Source of the DNA: Tyto alba
Lineage: Eukaryota; Chordata; Aves; Strigiformes; Tytonidae
Length of the DNA stretch: 64,000 nt
Direction: 5' to 3'
Assembly (NCBI RefSeq): GCF_018691265.1
Contig: NW_024881279.1
Span: 6,229,243-6,293,242 of the forward strand
Part shown: positions 1-10,540 of the stretch, piece by piece
Layout of the letters: every line of letters begins with the position of its first letter
Position numbering within the stretch: position 1 is the stretch's first letter
Program-made: the position numbers and the translations under genes
Notes under the pieces: model-generated
Databases searched by the model: none
What the model saw: the letters and a program-made list of their open reading frames with translations, nothing else
What the model was told of the DNA's origin: nothing

Positions 1-3000
1 CAGATCTGCTGTGCTAGAAGTCCAGCCTGTTAACCAAGCACTTAATTCCTTACAGAATTACAGTATGTGGTTTAATTCTCCAGCATGTTGCATCATATTT
101 ATAAGCAAGTATATCAAACGACTCCAAAAAGGAGTTAAGTCATTCAACATCACTTGGCATCACCAAGTTGATGGGAGCACAGTGACCTCCCAGTGAAGGT
201 AAGTGAGTTCCAAGAACCATTTTCCATCAGCTGCCCTGGTTACACAGTAAGTCAGAGCCCATGTTGCATACTCAGGGCACACTTTGCTTTCATTCCTGTT
301 GCTGGGTACTGAGAGCATCAAGGATTGTTAGTTTTGGACTGCAGATTCAATGTTGAAAAAGGTGATTTATGGGCAGTAGCTTTTACCAGGAGACAATACG
401 AAGCAAAAGTAGGTACTGTTATTCAACTTCAGCCACATATTGAGGGACAATTAAAGAATTAAACTCTTCACTGATAACAGCCATCTAGCTGAGGGCTTTC
501 CATCACACCTACCACTGTAATATTTAAAGACTTCCAGTCCACAGTGACTAATAATTCAGCACTGCTTAATAATACAGCCTCTTAATAAACCTAATCTGGA
601 ACTCTGCTCACAACAGTGAAAGCTCCCTTGTTATAAGACATTACAATCAAAAACACTTCAACTAATGTAATTAAATTTCTTTGTAAGTGAACTTTCATGA
701 TTGTATCTCACATCCAAGCCCTGATGGTATGTCACAGAGTAGCCTCGTATTTATATCAGTCACTATCTTGTGATCTGCTCAGACACATCAGTACTGAGGG
801 CACGCAGCTGTTGTATCCTTGAATGGATGTTGTATACACAGATAAAGACTTCCCAGCAGGGAGGAAAACAAGACCCAGAAATAATCCACAGACACTGTCA
901 GGGACAAGTTCATGCCAGGATCTCCTCCTCTCTGTACTGAGCCTTGACAGCTTAGCAACGCATAGGACTGAGCAAGAGGTACCATAATCAACTGGTTGTA
1001 CAACAGACCTTGTTGTACAACCTTAGCAGCAGCAAGTGCCACAACAGGGTGTAAAGACTATCGCCAGAGAATGGATATGTGCAGAAAAACAGCAGCCAGC
1101 AGAACCTGGCTGTTTTTCCCCTGGTAGCTGTTAAAACTAGGACAGCTGGAGCACATGCTGATCGCAGCTTCACCAGGCAACTGAATGATCCACCCCTGCC
1201 TGTTTGGCTACTTTTAAACTGCTCTGTGGTGGGGAATCAGGCACAGCATACACCCACCCAAAGCAGGACTACGTGCCCTGCTCCTCAATGCCTTGTAAAA
1301 GCAAAGTCAAGGATTCTTAATCTTTTCACTCAACAAGACATTGCACAGTGACCAAATCCTGCCTGCCTTCTTCATATTCATAAAATAATCGAAGTCAGTA
1401 GTCCTAATTGCTTCAGCAAGGCAAGCAGGCTTCCCCCCTACATCTATTCACATGGCCTTGTTCTTTTTCACTGTGCTCAGACTCAATTAGATAATGTTAG
1501 AGGAGATAACAGCACAAAAATGTGATGAAATGTTCAGCATGATTTCTCTCTTCCCTGCCTGAGCTGCCTCTAGCCCTGGGGAAATGGTGTTACCTTCTTG
1601 CCTTCTTAGAGAAACATGTATTATGAATGACATAAACCTTCCCATTAGTTAACCCTTCTGATTGTTCCTCCATGTCACTGACAACCTTCAGCTGCAGTTG
1701 CATACAAAAAGCACAGCTTCGAGCATAAAGCACTGACCTCCTTTGGATTAAACCTTAAAATAGCAGGTAGGCTGCAGAGCTTGGACAAACTGTCAGCGTG
1801 ATTCCAGCACCACTTTAGGTTGCACTTTAACAAAGCAGCACCCTGAAATGAGACTTGACACATACAGCAAATAAAGCTAAGCTTGACCTCTTTCACTGAA
1901 ATATGCAGCAAAAGGAAAAACTCATCAGGCTTCTCCATGTGGCCTGTAGCAGAATGGCTAGTGCACAGACAGATTATTGCACACATGAACCAGCATGAGG
2001 AGCCCGGAGTGCCTGGTTCAGGTACCCTCTGTGCCTGTAAATCCCCAGCCAGTGTGTGCATGTTTCAGAGCCTTGTTGAAACCAGTATCCTTATTATCAT
2101 ATTTATTAACTCTGCATTACAAATACACTTCCTTACATCGTAGATAACTTGGAAATTAGTCCATGTTTGTACCAAGCACTGGAAGTGACAGTATGGATTT
2201 ATAATGCCCTGTCTTGTTTGTGAAAGAAGGCAATGCCGCTGCTTTTGTGAAGACTGCAGAATACTGGAACATATATCTTATATACATTGTGGATATCTAT
2301 ATGCATGACTTGATCTTTCTGTGATAACCACTGCTGCTGCTGCAGTCTTTTAAGGATCTGTGCTATTAAAATGAATGATGACAATGGTTTCCAAAGAGCA
2401 GAATCATGTATTGCTGCACAATTCTGGAGAGCACAAGAAGGAATGGTACTGGGCGGGCACACAGGAGCATGCGCAGATCTGGAGCTCCCAGCTGAAGCTG
2501 TGCTGTTCTTCAGAGCGGTGCAAGCAAGAGAGATGCTTAGTCCCGTCTCTCCCCTTGCCTCCCTCAGGCAGCTTGCAATCCAGATCAAAGCATTTTGTTG
2601 TCCACCACAGGAGGCAGGGCTTTGAAGAGTGAAGAGCTAGGATGAGAGGTGGAAGGTGAGAGCACACTAAGAAATAATTTGATCAAGGAAGTAGAAACAG
2701 GTCTGGGAAAACAGGATTTAAATCACATTCAGACTCCATCTAGTTTGAAAATTGGATGGAAGCTGCCTTTTCTCATCACATTTCAGTTTCTTGGAACAAA
2801 GCCAACCCACTTGGGCTGAGGACAGTAAAAAAAAATGTGATAATTTTTTGAGTAGAAATAACTTTGCATTACAGTAATCAGCTATGAATCTCAGTCCTTC
2901 CCACCCCACAGCTCCTAAAGAGTGTGAGTAGTGTTCTAGTCTGTAGCTGTGCTTGGGGTTTAAGCTTTACACAGTCAGTTCAGTCTTAGAATTTTGTTCT

Positions 3001-3129
3001 GCTTTGGGCAAGTCAGGTTGATGTTCAGAGTCCAGCCAAAAAACCTTACCAAGGCTTCATCTTAGCAGTAATTCCTGTACAATGAGCGTGCTGGGGTTCA
3101 GCTGGGCATATTTGTCTATCTTGTTACAG
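1..3129 (+). other. SPOCK1: SPOCK1 intron (partial, 3' end)
   Basis: This stretch lies upstream of the first visible SPOCK1 exon and ends with a pyrimidine-rich acceptor (ttgttacag, AG at 3128-3129), so it is intron. The ORFs in it are short, overlap on both strands and match no family I recognise. It holds a perfect 12-bp inverted repeat at 994-1022 and a short (CTG)4 at 2331-2342. I see no exon in it. The 5' part of the gene (signal peptide, N-terminal region, Kazal-like domain) lies outside the window to the left. Confidence 0.8.
994..1022. repeat. Perfect 12-bp inverted repeat, 5-nt loop
   Basis: The left arm at 994-1005 (ggttgtacaaca) is the exact reverse complement of the right arm at 1011-1022 (tgttgtacaacc). 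The 5-nt spacer is gacct. Each arm also contains the 10-bp palindrome gttgtacaac. The transcript could fold into a hairpin in SPOCK1 pre-mRNA, and the DNA could extrude a cruciform. No function is implied by sequence alone. Confidence 0.85.
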
Positions 3130-3351
3130 GATTTGACACCAGCATACTACCAATCTGTAAGGATTCCTTAGGCTGGATGTTCAACAAACTTGACATGAAC
3201 TATGACCTGCTGCTGGATCCCTCAGAGATCAGTGCCATTTATCTGGATAAGTATGAGCCATGCGTCAAGCCTCTCTTCAACTCTTGTGATTCCTTCAAAG
3301 ACGGAAAGCTTTCGAACAATGAGTGGTGCTACTGCTTCCAGAAGCCAGGCG
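3130..3351 (+). CDS. SPOCK1: SPOCK1 exon: EF-hand calcium-binding (EC) domain part
   Basis: This 222-nt internal exon runs from acceptor AG (3128-3129) to donor GT (3352-3353, ggtgagt). It starts at codon position 2 and ends at codon position 1, so it is a symmetric phase-1 exon. It translates from FDTSILPICKDSLGWMFNKL to CYCFQKPG, about residues 237-310 in human numbering. The stretch covers the extracellular calcium-binding EC domain typical of the SPARC/testican family. The two EF-hand-like loops are seen as LDMNYDLLLDPSEI and CDSFKDGKLSNNEW, with the paired cysteines near each. It is almost identical to mammalian testican-1 (a few substitutions such as S for N in SEISAIYL and V for I in CVKPLF). 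SPOCK3 differs at many of these positions. An in-frame ATG at 3177 is internal and is not a start. Confidence 0.96.
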
Positions 3352-3951
3352 GTGAGTTGTGCAATTTGTCGTACAAAGTTGTTTGGGTCTCCCTGTGTTT
3401 CAGGTTTGATTGACCTGTGTATAGTGATAGTTTGATAATTGGCAGACAGCTGTGTTAAAAAGCTCTTTTCTCCAGCACTGGTGTGAAAGGGCATTGTGTA
3501 GCAGTGTTTAATGTCACAGATGAACTACATTAATATCCTTTGATCATGAAAACAAAAAAAGTAGTATGTTCCAGTGCACACAGTCTAGAAATAGGCTCTG
3601 TTGCTGATAGAAAGCTCAAGAAGTTACTCTTTTATTAATGTAGAAATTAGTCAATTAGCAAATCATAAATTAGAGAGCTGGCATTATGTCAGTTTGGTGA
3701 AAAAAGAGGAAAAATGGTTTAACAATGAAAATGGCCCCCAAACACTATTCTCAACTACAGTGTGTTGCTTCTTTTTTTCTTTAATTAGTGGAGCTAATGA
3801 CATAAATTTGTTCTGCAGTACAGTACCAGCATATGGGCTTCTTTCGTTCCCAGGTGTATAGTAGTCTACATTTCATGTCAGTAGTGAAGCCAGTCATTAC
3901 AGAGTTTGTCCCGTACCATCTGGAAACTGATTCTCATACATTATATCTTAG
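3352..3951 (+). other. SPOCK1: SPOCK1 intron, 600 bp
   Basis: This GT-AG phase-1 intron runs from gtgagt at 3352 to AG at 3950-3951. It is AT-rich and has no ORF that resembles a protein. It is short compared with the corresponding mammalian intron, which fits a compact genome. Confidence 0.9.
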
Positions 3952-4014
3952 GTCTTCCCTGCCAGAATGAAATGAATAGAATTCAAAAGCTAAGTAGAGG
4001 GAAGAGTCTGTTGG
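3952..4014 (+). CDS. SPOCK1: SPOCK1 exon: linker and start of thyroglobulin type-1 domain
   Basis: This 63-nt exon is too short to stand out as an ORF. It was found by following the reading frame from the previous exon. Acceptor AG is at 3950-3951 and donor gtaagt at 4015-4020. With the split glycine codons on each side it reads LPCQNEMNRIQKLSRGKSLL, which matches mammalian testican-1 apart from R for K. The cysteine in LPCQ is the first of six in the thyroglobulin type-1 domain. Length is divisible by three and both ends are phase 1, so skipping this exon would keep the frame but remove that cysteine. Confidence 0.95.
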
Positions 4015-7000
4015 GTAAGTTCGATTACTTGTTATTCATTTACTCAACTAATTAAAGCTTCTGTGATTATTGTAACTTTATATGCAGTAATGGTTTTTCA
4101 ATTAGAGACTAATGTTTTGAGTCAGGAATATGCACAACAGAGCGTAGGCCTGACACTATGAAATTAAACAAATAATGAGATAGCAACATACAGAACAGGT
4201 GTCAGTGTGGCAACAGGTTCAGAACTAATTTACAGCTCTCCAGAAATGCAAAGCTTTGTCTGCACAGAGATTGATACTGCCTTCACCACCTTTTAGGTCA
4301 GAATAAATACAGAGGCTGCTTGATATTTAAGCCTCCCATTTAAAGGTTACTGAAGGTGTCACAGTGCAGGGCCAGTGGGTTCATGTCTTCTTCCAGTTAT
4401 GGTTCAATTAATATATTCCTTGGGGTTCAGGTTTGCCTAAACATCCTTAAAAATATTTCAGTATATTCCATGTATCTGAAAACAGAAATTCATATAATCT
4501 CATTTTGGGCAGCCCTGCAGGATGCTCCATGCTGTAAGATGTGATGATGCCGGCCCCTCTCTCCATTGACTGTTGGGAGCCTGAACTGATTCCTAACTTA
4601 CAGTGCTCTGATGGATATCTAAAATTAGGTGCCTCATATGGCATTTTCTCATTTAATTGCTAAAAATTCAAGTTGTTGAACTGAGTAAATTTAAAGTAAC
4701 TAATTCCATACCCTAAAATCACAAAGTGTTATGTAGCCCAGTGTTTATGTGGTGGTATTTTATTGAAACTGCTGTCCTAGCTCATTTGTGTACATAGAGC
4801 CAAATCACGAGGCCTACTTGTACGGATTAAAGTCTCTGTTTGCAGAAAGCACTGCATTTCACCCTTAAAGTCAGGCTTACCTCAGACCCAGGCTGTCAGG
4901 CCCATCATCAAGAACCCGTGTCAGGTTCTCCCATCATCACTAGCTGCACCACAGAACATGCATGTCAGCTCTGCTGCAATGCTTCTCAGGTTGCTCTCAG
5001 ACTTTAGTTTGATGTTTCTAGCTACTCATCAGCAGACCCTACAAACAGAGCTTCTGCAAAGCTCATCTTAGCCAAACCCTGCCATTCCCAGGTACCAGTA
5101 CCATTTGGATTCAGGGTTCAGGTACCTTATGAAGAATCCCAACATGGATTCATTGGTTTAAAATAAGAATAAATATTCCCAAAGGCCACAGGGACTGTGG
5201 TTTAGTTCCATCATCCTTTCATAGCAGATTCACATAAAGATTAAGATACTTCAGAGCTACAACTCCTGCTGTTCATAGCTGTGGGAGTGAAGGGAGGATT
5301 GATCACTCAGTTGTATATGTGCCTCATTCAATAACTATTTTGCATTTGTGTTCAAATGCATGTTGTGGCAGAGGAAGTCATGGTGTTCCCTGTCTCAAGG
5401 GTGTCATGATTTTCAAAGCCACCTAAAAGAACAAGAAGCCCAGTTCCTGATAGCTTTGGCTACCCCATATTTATTCTATGTTTTGCTGTTATTTGCTATA
5501 TGCAATAAATGTCATCTGTGTTGAAACATAAGTGGTTTGTTCCGGTGTGCAGGGAAAAATGATGGCTATATTGCAGGTAGTACAACATGCAGGCAGTTGT
5601 AGCACATCACTGGGATCTGATCACAATAGCAGGAGTAAAATGACAAAGTAAAAGCAGTAAGAATGGTCCCTTACCGCAAATAACTTCTAGTCAACTGTAT
5701 TAAAAAAAAAAATGAAGGATGAAAGTGGCTAAACTCAACAAATCAAGAAGTGTCAGGCATAGGTTGTTCCACAAGCTAGAAAATTATAATATAGAGAGGA
5801 ACTTTTTGCTTCACCTACCTTGAAAGTCTGCCTACATAATGGCACCAGTCTGTGAGATTTTAATCTGATCTCATAGCTATTTATACAACAGAAAACATTG
5901 TCTTTTCTCTTCACTGACTGAAAAATCATGCAAATGGAAACCAAAACATACACGTGACAAAAAACACGCTTGTAGCAACAATAAAGATTGAAAAGAGAGA
6001 TGAATATTTTCAGAGAAACTAACCCTTAATTACTCTCTTTCCTTCTCTCTCCCTGACATATAGAGCAAAGCCTTTACAGTCTGGGCAGTGCGCATGAAGA
6101 AGAATTCTGTTAACTTGCATCCATTGATGAAAAATGATGACTTTTGATATTTTGTTCTCTATTTTTCAAAACACATGACATTTGCAACAAAGTACTTCAA
6201 AGCCATTGCCATTAGATATGTTGCATTTGGAGGCTTTCAAATAGAGTCTAGCATCAGGGGACTGAATTAAAAGTAAACAGCACTATACATCTTTTCCTGC
6301 CAGGTTTATCTAGAGTACAATTAACTGCAGAGAGTGTACTTTTAGACCATACAACTGTGCAGCCTGATAATGCTTCTCCCACATCACTAAGGTAATAAAT
6401 TTATGCGCCCGTCACTGTTTTCTTCTGTATCAGCCCTGTGAATTCAACTAACGTAATAGCTAATACAGGGAGCTAGCACCTAATTCTGTAGGTTTTTACC
6501 TGTGTGCTTCACTATCTTTAGCATACAATTATTCTTCCTATGTCCTCTGAGGAAAAGGAGTATTATAAAGATAAGGAAATGATAAAAAAAAAAAGAGAGC
6601 TATAGGTCTGGATCCATAAAGAGGATATAGATTCATCAGATCTGTTCAAGTTTGTGTGGACTAATTTAATACTTCATGGGACAAAGAGGGATGAGGGAAG
6701 CAGGATTAAGTAGCCTGAGGCAGTTCAGTGGGGAGTGACTAACGTTTTATAGTGCTTAATAGTAAAGCCAGTCCACTAGCAATCCTCTCCCCTCTTGTGC
6801 AAGAACCTCTAGAGATGAAATGTGAACTCCTTTCTCCTTCTAAACCCTGCAGATGTTCTCTGATGCCAAACCAAATTATGGGGTGAAATGTTGCCACTAA
6901 ATGGGGCTGTCTGAATGCCATGCTCCAGAATAGCAGAGCTTGTAGCCAGAGCTTATTTCTAATGAACACAGGGACTGATCTGTGTAGGATTATAGGACGA

Positions 7001-9203
7001 ATCATCACAGTGTACACTTGTTCCCAGCAACTCTCTGTCCTCACCAGATTACCACCTGCACCTGGCACATTGGAGAGGACATGCTGTAATCTTCCCTCTG
7101 ATGGTTGGCAAATACTGTAACATTAGTATGCACAGCTAAATATTTAAAGCTCCAGTGTTATATACAAATTGGCACAAATATCCCATGCAGAAGGAAAAGT
7201 ACCTTCTACTCTTCGCTGTGACCCAAAGTGTGATTCCTTTCCACACACAGTTATGTTGGCAGCGAGCCTGGACCATAATTTATTTTTAAATCTATGGCTT
7301 TTATAGGCAGTGTGAAACATTTTAATACCTTACAAGAAACACAGTGAAACTATGCAAAAAGTCCTGTTTCAAAGAATAGAAAGGTCGTGTTGCCCAAGGG
7401 AAATGTCATGTTGCCCAAGGAAAAGAGAAAGCATGAGACAGTTTAAAATGCAGAGGCCATTCTCAGCTCACCTTGCAATAGCACTGAGGTTCTCCTTTTG
7501 ATTATTTCCTGGAGCCAGATGCTCATCTGATATAACAGGGGAGCTCCAGTGACACGGGTACAGCTATGCTGATTTGTATCAGCTCAAAATCAGCACCTGA
7601 GAACTTTTCCCAAGGTTGTATATAGTCTGATAAACACCTGGAATGCTTAACAGATAGAGGACATGAGCATAAATATGAAAAAAAAAGCCTTTCTAAATCA
7701 ATATTGAAATAAAGGATTGAATGGTGAGCATTAACTTACAAAAACCTGCAAAGACAAATACTTATACAAGGTTATTAGAACCTTTTTTTTATAAATAGTG
7801 AAAATTAGTCTTTGGCAGTCATCAGTATGGTTACACTTGTACATGAATACAATGGTGGTAACTATAAGTGAACCTGCTATAAGGTCATGCTTTGAAGTTA
7901 TTGAAAATACTTTCGCTAATGGATGTGAAGTGGTCTCCAAAACTGATCCGATATACAAAGATTTCTGCAGATGTTCAAAGGTTTCTGTTCTCGTCTTTCA
8001 GACCTACATTAGCAACACTCAAATGTTAGACAAGATCTGCAGTGTGACAAGTTTGAAATGCAAGGATTCACTTTATATAGACATGTGTGTATGAGACTGA
8101 CTGACTTCCACTTTTACATCTTTTATATAGGAAATTTCCTGACATTTGAGAATCACCTTCTCACTCATTTTTTCTGTGAGAAATGTACTGGAAATAGCCC
8201 CTTTGACACATGAACTGTCTGAAGAGATGCTGTACACATTGAACTAGTTAAAAAAATTACTGTGTGACCAGTAAATCACTGGTATCTTTGACAAAGAATA
8301 AAAATGCTTTCTCAAAAATCATTTGACACAAGAAATTTGGGGGCAAGGGTGGATCTCTGCCATGTTTCAAATTGAAGCGATTGGCAAAGAAGGGAAAATG
8401 ACTGTACTGACCTCCCCTGGGAATAAAACTAACTCATCTCAAAGGACAAGAGGGATTTTCATACTGAAGTACATTTGCTATATCTGCTGAAAATGGTGGG
8501 AACAATAAAACAGGTTTCTCCTGAGAGCTTCCCTGTCTGCAGAAGCCAGAATGAACCACACTCTACAAGGCTGAACTATATTGGTTTTATTGTGAGACAA
8601 ATCTCAGGCTTCAAATCCAACGACTTACTCACTTCAGATCCTGTTTTCCCTCTCTGTATCCCTTATGCATTACTTTTTCTTTTATACATGGGAATGCGCA
8701 GTAAGTTGGAAGTTGAGCTTCAGATTACTGTGAATAGCAAGCAGATGGCAGATACCTTCTAGGGATAATTACAGTGTTGTGGCAAGACTTATATGATAAA
8801 CACTGAAGGAGTGCAAATGGAAGGGAAATGCAGAATTAATGAAGTTGGGGTAATAATCCAGTTGGGAAGAAAAGTTTAAAACCAGGAGTTAAATCTGAAA
8901 GGGGCTCTATGGGAATATTAATCGTTCAGGGACAGACTGAACCTATCTCTAGTACCGTCTGTCATCACCCTCTGTGTGCTATATATGCACAAATATTTAT
9001 GTGCTGTGCAGTGACCAGGGTGCCTGAAAATAGTCAATCATATATAATTTCTGCTCCCTTTTAGGCACCAGATAATCACATGTATTTTCTTCCCAACATT
9101 GTAAAGATCTTCATGTAAATAAGTGACAAATTCATAATACTCCTTATACCTGCTTGTTTCTACAGAGGCTTGAATTACTGATTACACCTTATATTTTATT
9201 CAG
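4015..9203 (+). other. SPOCK1: SPOCK1 intron, 5.2 kb
   Basis: This GT-AG phase-1 intron runs from gtaagt at 4015 to AG at 9202-9203. It is AT-rich. The ORFs inside are short and unrecognised. It holds an A-run near 5702-5712 and a 21-bp tandem duplication at 7384-7425. I see no additional exon, RNA gene or transposon ORF. Confidence 0.9.
7384..7425. repeat. Two-copy 21-bp tandem duplication in intron
   Basis: Two adjacent 21-bp units begin gtcgtgttgcccaagg (7384) and gtcatgttgcccaagg (7405). They differ at one base in the first 16. This looks like a small local slippage or duplication event. Confidence 0.8.
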
Positions 9204-9341
9204 GTGCTTTCATCCCTCGGTGCAATGAAGAAGGTTATTACAAAGCCACTCAGTGTCATGGCAGCACAGGGCAGTGCTGGTGTGTTGATAAGTACGGGAA
9301 TGAGATAGCTGGCTCAAGAAAGCAAGGGACAGTAAGTTGTG
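9204..9341 (+). CDS. SPOCK1: SPOCK1 exon: core of thyroglobulin type-1 domain
   Basis: This 138-nt exon has acceptor AG at 9202-9203 (ttttattcag) and donor gtgagt at 9342. It is phase 1 at both ends. It reads AFIPRCNEEGYYKATQCHGS, then TGQCWCVDKYGNEIAGSRKQ, then GTVSC. The CWCV signature and the remaining five of six cysteines of a thyroglobulin type-1 domain are intact (RCN, QCH, CWC, VSC), together with the previous exon. Such domains in the family can inhibit cysteine proteases; for testican-1, cathepsin L inhibition is reported. Only conservative changes from mammalian SPOCK1 are seen (I for L, T for A). Confidence 0.97.
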
Positions 9342-10349
9342 GTGAGTAATGATGTGCTTTCCTCAGACAAGAAAGGAATTAACACAGTTGTAAGCCCTGC
9401 CATTGCTGTGCGATGGAGTACGATAACAAAAGTGACAACAGGGAAGCATGAATACCAGTGTTCAAAGTCCTCCTGTATTCTCATATTCAGACTACAAATA
9501 GGGTCCTTATATATATATTGGTCCTTTGAACTGGGAGAGTGCAGCAGAAGCTAACAATCAATAACCACTGATAAGAATATATTTTTGGTAGCAGCCCGGT
9601 AAATGTATTAACTGATATAAAAATTAAGGCTATGGGATTTCTATGTGTAGTTATTAAAGATATTGTTCCGTATACTCTGGAATACACATTTACTGAGACT
9701 TCATGAATAATGTCTTTCCAGATAAAAAGAAGGGCTAAATATGTAAAATTTTATAAATTAACAACCGAGCCAAATAAAATTGCTGACAGGACAATATTAT
9801 GTAGATATGTGAAATCACCAATTAGCTGTTATACCTAGGCAAGCAAGATTTCAGCTATATTCCTTCAGAGGGTTTCAGTGATGGTTGTGGATGCAGCTGT
9901 ATTCTTTGAGAAGGAAGAGAAAAAGTAGAGACCTAGAAGGTCTGAGATGCCCAGAATAGCTACATTTGCAGAGCATGGTTTATGTACTCAAAATCAATTT
10001 GTGGAATATTTTTAGCCTGGTTTACAGAGTTGTGATGGGATGGATGTATTTACCAATGAGAAATGGTTTTCTGGCCTGCATATATGTGAACTGAGACTCT
10101 CCAGATGAGTCTCTAGGAGGAGGATGATGCATAGGTTTTTATGCAAGTAAATTTTTCAGAATCAACTGATATATATTTATCCCAGTTCTGGATGAAAAAA
10201 CAAAATTTAGAGGTTGTTTCATGAATAGCTGAACCAAGGAATTTAGAAAGTAACATTGCAGATGACAGTGGCTTGAATGACAATGGTAGTGATGAACAAG
10301 GGATTTGGTGCCATGTGAGGGAATGACCTTTCCTGCTCACCTGTTTCAG
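9342..10349 (+). other. SPOCK1: SPOCK1 last intron, 1.0 kb
   Basis: This GT-AG phase-1 intron runs from gtgagt at 9342 to AG at 10348-10349 (cctgtttcag). No coding potential or repeat of note is seen. Confidence 0.92.
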
Positions 10350-10540
10350 AAGAAGAGCAAGAAACCTCAGGGGATTTTGGCAGTGGTGGATCTGTTGTAT
10401 TGTTGGATGATTTGGAAGAGGAACCTGAAGCAGCAAAAAAAGATAAAGACGGGAAACTGAAGATTCATGTAAGAGCAGCTAATGAAGATGATGAAGATGA
10501 AGATGATGATAAGGATGATGAAATTGGTTATATATGGTAG
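10350..10540 (+). CDS. SPOCK1: SPOCK1 terminal coding exon: glycosaminoglycan sites and acidic tail
   Basis: The last coding exon joins the split codon G|AA to give EEEQETSGDFGSGGSVVLLD and continues to the stop TAG at 10538-10540. It encodes 63 residues, the same number as my recollection of the human C-terminus. TSGD and FGSGG are the two Ser-Gly attachment sites for heparan/chondroitin sulfate chains (Ser383 and Ser388 in human). A variable middle (EEEPEAAKKDKDGKLKIH) follows. The tail is highly acidic, with an Asp/Glu-rich run of GAT and GAA codons at 10482-10525, and ends in GYIW, a hallmark of SPOCK1. Despite the repetitive codons the tail has kept its length. Confidence 0.97.

Noticed and set aside
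3177..3413. ORF starting at ATG 3177 read as a separate gene
   Set aside because: It is an internal part of a SPOCK1 exon that starts at 3130. Past 3351 the frame runs into intron.
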